Shown here piece by piece: positions 9,301 through 17,966 of a stretch of 64,000 nt of DNA (position 1 is its first letter; each line of letters opens with the position of its first letter). This stretch comes from DAISJI01 sp964559835 (GTDB lineage Bacteria; Acidobacteriota; Terriglobia; Terriglobales; Acidobacteriaceae). The stretch is from positions 62,001 through 126,000 of the forward strand of contig CAZLJE010000010.1 of the NCBI GenBank assembly GCA_964559835.1, read 5' to 3'. The translations under genes and the position numbers were made by a program. Below the pieces are notes generated by a model that had not been told where the DNA came from, did no database searches, and saw only the letters and a list, made by a program, of their open reading frames with translations.

Positions 9301-9931
9301 GAATAGTTTCGTGAAAGGCGTTGCGGGTGGATGGGAGACCAGCACGGTGATAAGCCTCGCAACCGGCAATGCCCTTACGATCACCGGCACACTGTCAGGC
9401 ACGTGCTTAAAGAACTGCGGCTTAGCGACCGAGCAAGATATAGGTGGGGATCCGTGGGGAGTTTACGGCACCGCCTCCAAGACAAATTTCAGCGCTCGCC
9501 CGCTGATGACTGGCCAGTCCTGCTTCACCGGGAACAAGTCGCAGTGGATCAACCCCGCGGCCTTCACTATGAACGGTTATGTCCTTGGTCAGCCGCCGCA
9601 GTCCGGCATCGGACAGTGCCACGGCCCAGGCATCCGGGACGTCGACTTCTCTTTGGACAAGAACTGGGGCATCCCGGTTCATCTCGGCGAGAACCCGCAC
9701 CTGCAGTTCAGGCTGGAGTTCTTCAACCTGTTCAACCATCCGATGTTCCGCTTCGGCAGTTCCAGCGCCGACAGCAACACGAACCTGACCTTCCAGGCCG
9801 ACGGTGGGCAGATCGTGAACGGAGTGGTGCAGGGAACCAAGCTGCACGTCGGATCGGCTTTTGGTCGAACGCCGTACCTGAACAACCTGGGTAATCGCGA
9901 GATTCAGTATGCCTTGAAGTTCATCTTCTAG
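6362..9931 (+). CDS. Oar-like TonB-dependent outer-membrane receptor
   Basis: Large outer-membrane beta-barrel thought to import an oligomer, probably a glycan given its neighbours. A signal peptide (residues 1-25, ending FAQ) is followed by a carboxypeptidase-regulatory Ig-like domain (about 28-110, GTVTDQSGAVIPG). A plug region (LPLNGRNFIELTTLMPG, about 155-171) and a long barrel ending in a terminal Phe (YALKFIF) complete it. The 1189 residues are typical for this acidobacterial family. A GGGG-rich ribosome-binding site lies directly before ATG 6362. The promoter region carries a consensus-like promoter with an overlapping LacI operator, so it is likely repressed by the nearby LacI protein. 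A strong terminator follows at 9954. Confidence 0.93.
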   Translation: MASRLLRSFAVLAVFCLIVLPYSFAQRNTGDIHGTVTDQSGAVIPGCALTLTDQATGAVRNTTTDAQGDFNILQVAVGNYTITASKDGFKTVTQKDLAVHVSTVTTAAFRLPVGTSNETVDVEAAGVTLNTENGEVGGTMLSNQVSQLPLNGRNFIELTTLMPGAAVGGGFDNKQKGLLAGVDISFSGAPANANQWRVNGANNNDEGSQRTILIYPSVDSIQEFKILRNSYGPEYGGAGGAQINIVTKAGGNQFHGDAYYFGRNSALNASNYFLGQQKANCTPGDPVCGKKNYLRRNDFGYTIGGPIKKQKAFFFFSQEWNRERRGQVRQGWIPTAAERGGNFNDIAGCPAGSGAPGVPRDPTTGKPFTNNTIPSAQLSPAGQAYLSQLPNPNLSNLCAPYDWVSQVGIPLDWREENARGDVNLTKSTTLMINFTNESWKNPLHGYGEGGLWGEQNWPAVSDSWSQPSKMMVAKLTTTLGSNKVNDFAFSWGANRINITQAGDTPGLQQSIVSAMPLIFPTSGKTHAGQLPEQICWCSTYLGTLGPWSNRQDLFTWKDDFSIIKGKHNFKLGILYDQNSKDEEQGEEAGGMWGAAGYNGSLSGPGFAWSSPTGQQWSDTILKGTLWGVNENNRNPISDPRWRDIEFYFGDTWKVARRLTLNYGFRWSLMPQAWLADNKLAAFEPSAYSAALGADPCNGVVLAAGAPNGCQALGFKGGVYSKNRSIVPSNNHLIAPRIGFAWDVWGNAKWVLRAGVGQFFARDPISGTSTRLVGANPPFTVGTGAERTLDGPFAAGANLFDASLGGTPTQSVQLNTNLANSWQWNLTSEFQPFNNAKLEIGYVGLRGIHLATYFDIDQLPPQNRLAWIERASGDNAPKLFPYGALFSSGKPGAIYQWAHNGDSVYHSLQAMFTVKMTRNSVWQTSYTWSKNIANTETDYPNNQDGIADLYNTRASRGLSTFDRPHVFSSSLVYNLPTLAGRNSFVKGVAGGWETSTVISLATGNALTITGTLSGTCLKNCGLATEQDIGGDPWGVYGTASKTNFSARPLMTGQSCFTGNKSQWINPAAFTMNGYVLGQPPQSGIGQCHGPGIRDVDFSLDKNWGIPVHLGENPHLQFRLEFFNLFNHPMFRFGSSSADSNTNLTFQADGGQIVNGVVQGTKLHVGSAFGRTPYLNNLGNREIQYALKFIF

Positions 9932-9953
9932 CGCCCGCGCGTTAGACTAAGCT

Positions 9954-9990
9954 AAAGGTGGGCTTGACTTCTTGTCCAGCTCACCTTTTT
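9954..9990 (+). terminator. Rho-independent terminator after the receptor gene
   Basis: A 15-bp stem (9954-9968 with 9974-9988, one mismatch and one G-U pair), a five-base loop, and a T run. It lies 23 bases after the receptor stop and separates the LacI locus from the next operon. Confidence 0.8.
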
Positions 9991-10034
9991 AATTTCGTGC
10001 AAGTCATTCCTCCTGCACAACTGGAGTCGGATCA

Positions 10035-11618
10035 GTGGTGTGCCGCGCACCAAATGGTGAGTTCAAAGCTTGGCGGCCCGCCGCGCTCGCTGTAGTCATC
10101 TTTTTTATATTGGCGTCCACTGTCATCGCCGAAGTCCCCGCCAGGACGCGAATAGCCGATCTCATCCGCCACGGCCAACTGCCCACCGCCGAGCAGCAGC
10201 TCTGGGGCGTGCTGACAGCCCATCCGAACGAAGTCTGGGCTCTGGAACTGATGGCTGAGCTACGCGTCCGCCAGAAGCGCAATCCAGAGGCGGAGGCCCT
10301 ATTCCATCGCGTCCTTGAATTGGATCCGTCCAGCCTCCAGGCGCAACGCAGCCTTGGAGCTTTGTACCGGTCGGAAGGAAAAGCGGCGGAAGCGGTCGCG
10401 GCGTATGAGATTACGGCGAAGATTGCGCCCCACGATCGAGATGCTAACCTGGCTTTGGCCACACTCTACGAGCAGACCGGCAAGTTTCAGGATTCGGTAG
10501 CGGCAGTAGAGCGCATTCCAGCGACTTCGCGCCCGCCTAATGTTCTTCCGCTGCTGGCCGCTGATTACCTCGAAATCGGGCAGGCCGACAAAGTTCCTGC
10601 CCTGATCTCGCAGGTGTTGCGCCTGCCGCCGGCTAGTCAAGGAACGGCGCTCGATTTCGTGGCGGTGTTGTTGCACAACGGTTATGTCCAGGACGCGTCG
10701 AAACTGATGGAGGGAATCCGCCCTCCAAATCCTGGCGCCAGTTACGTGCACATGCTGGCGCGGGTGCGCGAAGCCCAGGGCAGGAAGGCGGACGCGCGGC
10801 AGTTGCTGGCCGAGGCGCTACGCTTGCAGCCGAAATCGTTCGACATCCTATTCGATTCCGCCCGCTTTGCCGCCGAGGACAAACACTGGAAGGATTCTGT
10901 CGAACTTCTGAAGCGCGCGGACGCGGTGAAGCCGGACGACCCCGGGGTGCTGATGAAGCTTGCCGTCGAGTATATGCAAGTCGGGGAGCTTGAGGCCGCC
11001 AGATTGGCGTCGAAGCGCCTGTATAGCCTCGAGCCCGACAACCCAGACGCGCAGTACATTTATGGCAGGATTTTGCAGCAGACACAGCGGTTCCAGGAAA
11101 TCGTGGATCCGCTGGCGCACAAAATGGTGGCGGAGCGCCCTGACGATCCGCACGCGCTGTTTCTGCTTGGGATGATCGATTACGACGAAGGGAACGAAAC
11201 CGAATCACGGCTCGCGTTCACACGCAGCTTGCAATTCGACCCTAATAATAATGACGCGCGATATTACCTGGCGATGCTCGATGAGCGCCAGGGAAGTTTC
11301 GACGCCGCCCGCAGCAGTTTGGAGGAGGTGGTGAAGACAGATCCGGACCATGCCGGCGCTCAGCAGGAGCTGGGGGTGATCCGGCTGCGCCAGGGAGATG
11401 TCGCTGGTGCGCGAACAGCCTTGGAAACCGCGCTGAAACTGCGGCCCGACGTTCCGCAGACACACTACCAGCTCGCGCTGGTCTATGCGCGCCTGGGAAT
11501 GACCGCCGAAGCAAAAACACAAACTGAGACCTATCAGAAATTGCACCAGGCTCTGAATGACAAATTGAAGCGCGAGATCATGCCGCAATCCGCAAATACG
11601 AAGCCCGCTCCACAATGA
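10035..11618 (+). CDS. Exported TPR-repeat protein
   Basis: Protein-interaction scaffold made almost entirely of tetratricopeptide repeats, anchored or secreted through an N-terminal hydrophobic segment (about residues 15-33). Repeats start near residue 40 and continue to about residue 510, for example NPEAEALFHRVLELDPSSL and DVAGARTALETALKLRPD. GTG 10035 is preceded by GGAG at a suitable distance; GTG 10038 is an alternative. It overlaps the next gene by four bases (ATGA), so the two TPR proteins are probably made in step. The partner is unknown; the context is an exported redox gene run. Confidence 0.88.
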   Translation: MVCRAPNGEFKAWRPAALAVVIFFILASTVIAEVPARTRIADLIRHGQLPTAEQQLWGVLTAHPNEVWALELMAELRVRQKRNPEAEALFHRVLELDPSSLQAQRSLGALYRSEGKAAEAVAAYEITAKIAPHDRDANLALATLYEQTGKFQDSVAAVERIPATSRPPNVLPLLAADYLEIGQADKVPALISQVLRLPPASQGTALDFVAVLLHNGYVQDASKLMEGIRPPNPGASYVHMLARVREAQGRKADARQLLAEALRLQPKSFDILFDSARFAAEDKHWKDSVELLKRADAVKPDDPGVLMKLAVEYMQVGELEAARLASKRLYSLEPDNPDAQYIYGRILQQTQRFQEIVDPLAHKMVAERPDDPHALFLLGMIDYDEGNETESRLAFTRSLQFDPNNNDARYYLAMLDERQGSFDAARSSLEEVVKTDPDHAGAQQELGVIRLRQGDVAGARTALETALKLRPDVPQTHYQLALVYARLGMTAEAKTQTETYQKLHQALNDKLKREIMPQSANTKPAPQ

Positions 11619-13810
11619 TACCGTCGCTCCGAATCAGCCGAATATTCCTTGCCACCGCATTGGCGGTGACAATGCCCGCGTTTGGCGCTCAGAAGTCTTC
11701 CAAGAGCGCGGCGCCCTCCGCCGGAAGCACAGTGCCAGCGCGAGCAAGTGCGGCATCCCAAGGCGACCCTGCGCAGCAGCATTTCGATTCCGCGCAGACC
11801 TATCAGCTAGCTGGAAACTACGACAGTGCGGCAAAGGAGTATCAGCGGGCCATTGCGATCGGGCTCGACCATCTTGGCAATCTTCGCGCTGCCCGGCAGG
11901 ATTATCCCGGCGCGGAGCAGTTGTTCCATCAGGCGATGGCGTCGAACCCGGATGATACGAATGCCGTCCTGGACCTCGCCATTACTGAGCTCTATTCGGG
12001 CGACACGGCGAAAGCGGAAACCGATGCAAATGCGGTGCTGCAGAAGAATCCCGATCATTTCCGCGCCCACGTCCTGCTGGGCAAGATCCATTTCCTGCGG
12101 GGGGACTATCAGGCCGCGGCCGACGAGCTACGCGCGGCGCTAGGCGTGACCACCGATTTTGACGTAGCGTACAGCCTTGCGCTGGCAGATCTGGAACTGA
12201 AAAAGACGTCGCTGGCGATTGTGCTCTTCGACGAGATGAAAAACTCCATGCCCGACAGGCCGCAGTTGCGCGTATTGATCGGGCGCGCCTTCTTGGCGAC
12301 CGGGTATCCGCAGCTGGCGACAAAAGAGTTCGAGCGCGCAGCTACGCTGGACCCAAAATATCCGGACGTCCAGTTTTATCTTGGGCTGGCTGCGCTGTTG
12401 AGCTCACAAGCGCCAGAAGTTTCGCGCGGCGAGAGCCAGTTGGAATTGGCCAGGGCGGAGACCTCGCTGCAAGAAGCCGCCAAACTCCAGCCTCAAGACC
12501 CTCGGGCCTTTTTTTATCTCGGCCAGTGCTACGCCTCCGGGCAGCAATGGGTAAAATCGGCGGACGCCTTTCGCTCTGTCATCAAGCTGAGTCCGGCTGC
12601 GCGACAGATGGACGCCGCGATGGCGGGCGCCTACGACGGACTCGCAGAAGCGCTGCGCAAGATGGGTGAGGATGAGGAGGCAGCCTCGCAATCGGCCAAG
12701 GCTCAGCAGATTCGCGCCACGAATGAGAAGGATCGGGCAAGCAACCCCGGGCGTGATACTGAGAAGGCGAACGGTGACTTCAATCTGCAGGAGCTTCGCT
12801 CCATGATGCTGCGGCCTGGAGATTCCGCACCCGACGCCCGAACGGAGGCTGCGTACACGAAATCAGTGTCGCTTCTGCTCGGACAGGCGTATCACAACCT
12901 GGGAGTCATTGACGCGCGCGCTTCGCGTTATGCCCAGGCAGCCGGGGAATTCTCGCAAGCGGCGAAATGGGACCCTTCCCTTCCCAGCCTCGACCGCAAC
13001 TGGGGTGTTTCTGCGTTTCGTGCGGAGAAGTACGACGAAGCCGCAGGGCCGCTGGAGCGCGAGTTGCGGCACACGCCGAACGATCTCTCCATCCGCGAGA
13101 TGCTGGGCCTCTGCTACTACATGGGCGACAAGTTTGTCGAGAGCGCGCAGACGTTGCGCCCGGTTCTTGACCAGTTGCCGGACAATGCTGGCCTGCTCTA
13201 CGCGGCCGGAGTGTCGCTGGTACGGAGCGGAGACGCGAAAAACGGCGCGCGCATATTTTCCCGGATGGTGGAAAAGGATCAGAATGTGCCGGCCGTACAC
13301 CTGATGCTGGGCCACGCTTACGCCCAGGAGCAGAATTATCCCGAGGCACTTGCAGAGTTTAAACGGGCTTTGCAGCTCGATCCGCGCACCGCCGAGGCTC
13401 ACTATGGTTCGGGCATGGTGGCGCTCAAACAGGGGAACCTGGATGATTCGGCGGATCAATTTCAGCAGGAGCTCTCAGTCAATCCCGGCTACCTTCCCGC
13501 GGAATACCAGTTGGGATTCGTGCGGTTGGAGATGCATCAGGCAGACGCAGCCATCCCGCTATTGCAAGACGTGGTGAGCCGCCAGCCCAATCATTCCGAT
13601 GCTCATTTTGAGCTGGGGAAGGCGTTGCTAGAGCAAGGGAAGCTGAAGGATGCCATTCAGGATCTGGAAACCTCGATCCGGCTGCACCCAACCGATTACG
13701 CTTATTACCAGCTCAGCGTCGCATATCGGCGCGAAGGGCGTGCTAGCGACGCAGACCAGGCCATACTGATGTACCAGAAACTCAGGCCTAAGCCCCATTT
13801 GCCGCAGTAG
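11615..13810 (+). CDS. Exported TPR-repeat protein, translationally coupled
   Basis: Second large TPR protein, 731 residues. An N-terminal hydrophobic segment (ISRIFLATALAVTMPAFGAQ) looks like a signal peptide. TPR units cover most of the rest; a charged low-complexity linker lies near residues 350-385. The ATG overlaps the stop of the preceding TPR gene (ATGA), a sign of translational coupling. The stop codon is part of a 17-base perfect tandem duplication (13807-13840). No enzymatic motif is visible, so I take it as a scaffold in the cell envelope. Confidence 0.88.
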   Translation: MIPSLRISRIFLATALAVTMPAFGAQKSSKSAAPSAGSTVPARASAASQGDPAQQHFDSAQTYQLAGNYDSAAKEYQRAIAIGLDHLGNLRAARQDYPGAEQLFHQAMASNPDDTNAVLDLAITELYSGDTAKAETDANAVLQKNPDHFRAHVLLGKIHFLRGDYQAAADELRAALGVTTDFDVAYSLALADLELKKTSLAIVLFDEMKNSMPDRPQLRVLIGRAFLATGYPQLATKEFERAATLDPKYPDVQFYLGLAALLSSQAPEVSRGESQLELARAETSLQEAAKLQPQDPRAFFYLGQCYASGQQWVKSADAFRSVIKLSPAARQMDAAMAGAYDGLAEALRKMGEDEEAASQSAKAQQIRATNEKDRASNPGRDTEKANGDFNLQELRSMMLRPGDSAPDARTEAAYTKSVSLLLGQAYHNLGVIDARASRYAQAAGEFSQAAKWDPSLPSLDRNWGVSAFRAEKYDEAAGPLERELRHTPNDLSIREMLGLCYYMGDKFVESAQTLRPVLDQLPDNAGLLYAAGVSLVRSGDAKNGARIFSRMVEKDQNVPAVHLMLGHAYAQEQNYPEALAEFKRALQLDPRTAEAHYGSGMVALKQGNLDDSADQFQQELSVNPGYLPAEYQLGFVRLEMHQADAAIPLLQDVVSRQPNHSDAHFELGKALLEQGKLKDAIQDLETSIRLHPTDYAYYQLSVAYRREGRASDADQAILMYQKLRPKPHLPQ

Positions 13811-13840
13811 CAACGGCAAACGAGTAGCAACGGCAAACGA
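13807..13840 (+). repeat. 17-bp perfect tandem duplication over a stop codon
   Basis: GTAGCAACGGCAAACGA occurs twice without a gap. The first copy contains the TAG stop of the TPR gene; the second lies in the spacer before the VWFA gene. Confidence 0.9.
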
Positions 13841-13858
13841 CTTGAAGGACCTGCCTTT

Positions 13859-15658
13859 ATGAAGCGATTTGTCCTGCGGATTACGGTGCTGCTGGTTGTG
13901 CCAGGTGCGCTTGTCCTCGCGCAACAGCCTTCTCCACCTCCGGAAGATCCCGGACTCGTTCTGCGCGTCACCACTCGAATGGTGCTGGTGGATGCTGTTG
14001 TCCTCGACAAGGAAGGCCATCCGGTTCAGGCTCTGAAAGCGAACGACTTCACGTTGACCGAGAACGGCGTTCGTCAGCAGATCACGTCCTTCTCCGAACG
14101 AAGTCCTGAGCGTGTAAACCCAACGCTGCCGCCCGTTGTCCCTGAGCACGTAACCACGAACCGCCCCGTGGTGACGCAGGCGAATGCGGAAAACGGCACC
14201 GTGGCTGTGCTGCTGCTCGACGGCCTCAACACTCCTCCGCAGAGCCAGATCTATGTGAAGCGGGAGATGTTAAAGTTCTTGGCCCGGCAGTACGATCCGA
14301 ACCTGAAGTTGGCAGTGATTGCCCTTACTGACAAACTTACGGTGCTGCAGGAATTCACCCAGGACCCGCTTCTGTTGCGGGCCGCGCTGAACCGCTACCT
14401 GGCGAAAACACCCGCGATGGCGCGCACCGGCGGGCAGATGGAAACACCGTCAGCTTCTGTTCCCGCGCCCATCGTCAATTTACCACCGCAGGCCAAGGGT
14501 GGGCCGACAGGCAGCGGCCCGGACCCTGGGCTTCCTGCCACGCTTGCGGCCGGCGGAAGCAACGCCACTATTTTCGAAGATATTGCCTACTTGATGGACC
14601 GCTTCGAGCGGGAATCTGAGAACTTCTCGCGCGATACCCGCATTTCCGCTACCCTTTCGGCTTTGGAACAAATCGCTCGCTTCGTGTCCGGACAACGTGG
14701 ACGAAAGGTGCTGTTGTGGTTTTCAACCGGCTTCCCGTTTTCCGTTGTGGGCGATTCACCCTCCAGCATGGAGACGGAAAGAAATTATAGCGATCAAATC
14801 CGTCGGACGATCAATCTGCTGAACGATGCACATGTCGCTACCTACACCATTGATGCGGGCGGGCTGGTGCCCGAAAGCCTTGGCGATCCGAGCCTCAGCG
14901 GCCGCGATACGAGCGGCAAGATCCACCTTGGTATCGACGCGAACCGCGCCTTGACAGACGAAACCTTCCGGCGATTCTCCACGCGTGACGCTCTGGAAAC
15001 GATTGCGCGGGATACTGGTGGACGCTACTTCGGTAACAACGATCTCGATCAGGCCATTCAATCGGCGCTGCGAGAGTCGAGTTCCTATTACATGCTGGGC
15101 TACTATCCCAGCAACCGAAAGTGGGACGGAAAGTTTCGCGAAATCAAAATGCAGGTGGACCGGCCGAGTCTGCAGTTGCGGTACCGCCGTGGATATTTCG
15201 CGGTGAATCCTTCGGGTTGGAGAAAGGACAACGGCGAGCATGCGCTGACGGCGGCGTTAACAGCTAATTCGCTGCCCTCTACCGAAGTGATCTTCATGGC
15301 TCGCGCGTTACCTCCGCCGCCGAATTCGGATACCGTCGTTGAATTCGCCGTGGATACGTCTACGCTTTCATTTGAATCCGAAGCCGGGAACAAGTACTAC
15401 TGCACATTGCAGTTTGAAGTGCAGGCGTTCACCCCCGAGGGCAAGTTGGTGAAGGCGGAGGTACAAACCGCAGAGGCATCGCTCCCGGAACCGACTTACC
15501 AACGGATGCGCAAGCAAGAGCTGCCTATGACGGTTCCCATCCGGCTGACCCCGGGAAAATACATTTTGCGTCTTGGCGTGCGCGATAACCGTACGGGATT
15601 GTTTGGAACGGCCGATCTGGCTTTGGATGTTCCAGCCATCCGGGAGAGCAAGCGATAA
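13859..15658 (+). CDS. VWFA-related Acidobacteriota domain protein, exported
   Basis: Secreted protein of the acidobacterial VWFA-related family (TIGR03436 type), 599 residues. The signal peptide ends at LVLAQQ. The family's N-terminal beta-rich part (VVLDKEGHPVQALKANDFTLTENG, shortened here as VLDKEGHPVQALKANDFTL) precedes the VWFA-like core starting at VAVLLLDGLNT and including VLLWFSTGFPF and the YMLGYYPSNRKWDG region. GAAGGA lies ten bases before ATG. Function is unknown; the fold normally mediates metal-dependent binding. It lies between TPR genes in the same direction, so it may be part of the same envelope assembly. Confidence 0.88.
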   Translation: MKRFVLRITVLLVVPGALVLAQQPSPPPEDPGLVLRVTTRMVLVDAVVLDKEGHPVQALKANDFTLTENGVRQQITSFSERSPERVNPTLPPVVPEHVTTNRPVVTQANAENGTVAVLLLDGLNTPPQSQIYVKREMLKFLARQYDPNLKLAVIALTDKLTVLQEFTQDPLLLRAALNRYLAKTPAMARTGGQMETPSASVPAPIVNLPPQAKGGPTGSGPDPGLPATLAAGGSNATIFEDIAYLMDRFERESENFSRDTRISATLSALEQIARFVSGQRGRKVLLWFSTGFPFSVVGDSPSSMETERNYSDQIRRTINLLNDAHVATYTIDAGGLVPESLGDPSLSGRDTSGKIHLGIDANRALTDETFRRFSTRDALETIARDTGGRYFGNNDLDQAIQSALRESSSYYMLGYYPSNRKWDGKFREIKMQVDRPSLQLRYRRGYFAVNPSGWRKDNGEHALTAALTANSLPSTEVIFMARALPPPPNSDTVVEFAVDTSTLSFESEAGNKYYCTLQFEVQAFTPEGKLVKAEVQTAEASLPEPTYQRMRKQELPMTVPIRLTPGKYILRLGVRDNRTGLFGTADLALDVPAIRESKR

Positions 15659-15776
15659 CGCGGCTGTTCGGAGGCAGAAATCATGACTGCCGCTGGTTTC
15701 TGGCAGGTGGTTTGGTCGTTTAACGGGGACGGCGTTCACAAACGGAAGGTTCTTTCGGCAAGAAGGGAGAACGATC

Positions 15777-16775
15777 ATGAGATCGAGCCATCTTTGGTTG
15801 GTGACTTCGGCGCTCGTTTTTCTCTCTGCGGCAAGTGCCGCACAACGCCAGACCACCACGATGAGTGCGGGTACTGCTGCTGGAAATAGCACCATAACCG
15901 TTCGTGTCACTTACCTGCAGAGCCACCGGCCCGCGCCAGGGCTGCGGGCAGAGTTGATTTCTCCGTACGGAGGTGTCGCCGATATGCGGACAACCGATGG
16001 AAATGGCAGCGCTACATTCGGCAACGTGTCCGGCGGGCGTTATCGAATACGGCTGAGCGGGCCCGGTGTCGAGACAACGGAAAGCGACCTCTTTGACGCG
16101 GGAGGCAGCCAAGCGGGACCGTATATCACCGAAAACATACAGGTTCGCCCAGTGCAGACCGCCAGCGGCGTGCCCGGCCCGACTCTCCCCTTGGACATCC
16201 CAGAAGCTGCCAGGCAGGAATGCAGCCTGGGCTCAAAGGAGATGGACAAGAAACACTGGGAGGCAGCCAGAGATCATTTCCGGAAAGCAATTGCTGCGTT
16301 TCCGAAATACGCAGAAGCATTGAATAATCTTGGACTGGTGGAACTCCAATTGCACGACGGCAAGGAAGCCGTGGAGGCTTTCCGCTCCGCCACACAGATT
16401 GATCCGACTCTGCCACAGGCCAACGTCTATCTAGGTCAGTTCTACTATGACAACGCTCAATACAAGGACGCTGAGCCTTACCTGGAGCGCGCGGCTGGCG
16501 GCCAACCGGAGAGCGCGCAGATCCTCACAGCGCTCGCCAATGCGGAGCTGCAAAACGGCAAAACCGACCTCGCCCTCGTCAACGCCCGTAAAGTTCCTTC
16601 TCTGCCCAACCACAAGCAGTTTGCAATCTCCCACTTGATCGTGGCTCAGGCACTCACCGGCAAAGGGCAGGACGATGAAATCGCAAAGGAATATGAAAGA
16701 TACTTGAAAGAAGCGCCTGACTCTTCCTTGGCGCCCCGAGTGAAGGAAGCATTGGCGAAACTGAAATCCAAATGA
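15777..16775 (+). CDS. Exported protein with Ig-like and TPR domains
   Basis: 332 residues. A signal peptide ending at ASAAQ is followed by a small beta domain resembling a carboxypeptidase-regulatory fold (TVRVTYLQSHRPAPGLRAEL to GGRYRIRLSGPG, about 38-90, quoted in parts) and by three or four TPR units from about residue 150 to the C-terminus (KHWEAARDHFRKAIAAFPKY). GGGAG lies before ATG. It ends 21 bases before the heptaheme cytochrome gene, so it is probably in the same operon. Role unknown. Confidence 0.82.
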   Translation: MRSSHLWLVTSALVFLSAASAAQRQTTTMSAGTAAGNSTITVRVTYLQSHRPAPGLRAELISPYGGVADMRTTDGNGSATFGNVSGGRYRIRLSGPGVETTESDLFDAGGSQAGPYITENIQVRPVQTASGVPGPTLPLDIPEAARQECSLGSKEMDKKHWEAARDHFRKAIAAFPKYAEALNNLGLVELQLHDGKEAVEAFRSATQIDPTLPQANVYLGQFYYDNAQYKDAEPYLERAAGGQPESAQILTALANAELQNGKTDLALVNARKVPSLPNHKQFAISHLIVAQALTGKGQDDEIAKEYERYLKEAPDSSLAPRVKEALAKLKSK

Positions 16776-16796
16776 CGTAGAATAAGCGACCCAAAT

Positions 16797-17966
16797 ATGT
16801 TGAGGTCTGTCTCGGTTCTTGGCGTTCTACTCCTGATCATTCTGGTGGCGCCTCGCATCTTCAATATGTCCGCAGGCTCGGCGTCAAATAAAGGCCGCGA
16901 AGTCAGTACGGCGACTGAGATCCGGCTGCTAAGTCCCGGTTGGTGGCCGACCAAGGGGACGTTCGCACGCGACCAATGTGTAGGATCTGAAACCTGTGCA
17001 CACTGCCATCGCGACATAGTCGAGAAGCAGAAGAATACGCCTATGGCCCATGCAGTGTCATGGGCAACGGCAGATGCGTTTAAGAACATTCCTCGTGCAA
17101 TGCAGTTTCGTAACGGCTCCTATGACTACTCATTGTCCCAAACGGCGACTGGGGCGAAATATTCGGTCACCAATGGCCAACAGTCCGCCTCTACGGACTT
17201 GAACTGGGTATTCGGGGACCGACAGTTCGGAGATACTTTTCTATATCAGCAGAACGGAATGTATTTTGAGAGCCGGGTGAGTTATTACAGGCTTCTCGAC
17301 GGATTGGACTTCACAACCGGACACCCTCGGTTCCGGGCTAATGACATCGACACCGCGCTCGGTCGACGGATGTCCCCGGAAGAGCCTCCGCTGTGTTTCG
17401 GGTGCCATTCCACAGCATCAAGCACCGACGGTCAATTTCATCCCGAACGAATGATTCCGGGCGTTACTTGTGAAGCATGCCACGGCCCGGGAGCGCAGCA
17501 TGTCGCGCAAATGAGCGTGCAACATGATGCGACGACCCCGACTCTCATTTTCAATCCTGCGCGCCTCAGCCCGGCTGATTCGGTGGATTTCTGCGGCGCC
17601 TGTCATCGTACTTCGGCGGATGTCAGCCTCAGCATGGTTACCGGCATCTTTGTCCTGCGATTTCCCGCTTACCGACTGGAGCAAAGCCGCTGCTGGGGCA
17701 ATGGCAATGCGCGACTCACCTGCACAGCGTGTCACGACTCCCACAAACCCCGAGTGCAAAATGCCGCCTTTTACGACAAAGTCTGCGTGAGCTGTCATTT
17801 ACCGGCGAGCGACGCCACGAAAACCGGAACTCATGCGATCCGTACATGCACGGTTTCAAACCGCGATTGTGTGAATTGTCATATGCCGAAATATACGATT
17901 CCGACCATGCATACCAAATTCACGGATCACAAAATCGCCATCCACGGAGACCAGTTCACCGAATGA
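16797..17966 (+). CDS. Heptaheme c-type cytochrome
   Basis: Periplasmic or membrane-anchored electron carrier. An N-terminal hydrophobic segment (about residues 5-20) precedes seven CxxCH heme-binding motifs: CAHCH, CFGCH, CEACH, CGACH, CTACH, CVSCH and CVNCH. The spacing resembles cytochrome c554-type multiheme proteins. No good ribosome-binding site lies before ATG 16797. The stop overlaps the start of the next gene (ATGA), which also encodes a c-type cytochrome, so both are likely made together. The electron partner is unknown. Confidence 0.88.
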   Translation: MLRSVSVLGVLLLIILVAPRIFNMSAGSASNKGREVSTATEIRLLSPGWWPTKGTFARDQCVGSETCAHCHRDIVEKQKNTPMAHAVSWATADAFKNIPRAMQFRNGSYDYSLSQTATGAKYSVTNGQQSASTDLNWVFGDRQFGDTFLYQQNGMYFESRVSYYRLLDGLDFTTGHPRFRANDIDTALGRRMSPEEPPLCFGCHSTASSTDGQFHPERMIPGVTCEACHGPGAQHVAQMSVQHDATTPTLIFNPARLSPADSVDFCGACHRTSADVSLSMVTGIFVLRFPAYRLEQSRCWGNGNARLTCTACHDSHKPRVQNAAFYDKVCVSCHLPASDATKTGTHAIRTCTVSNRDCVNCHMPKYTIPTMHTKFTDHKIAIHGDQFTE

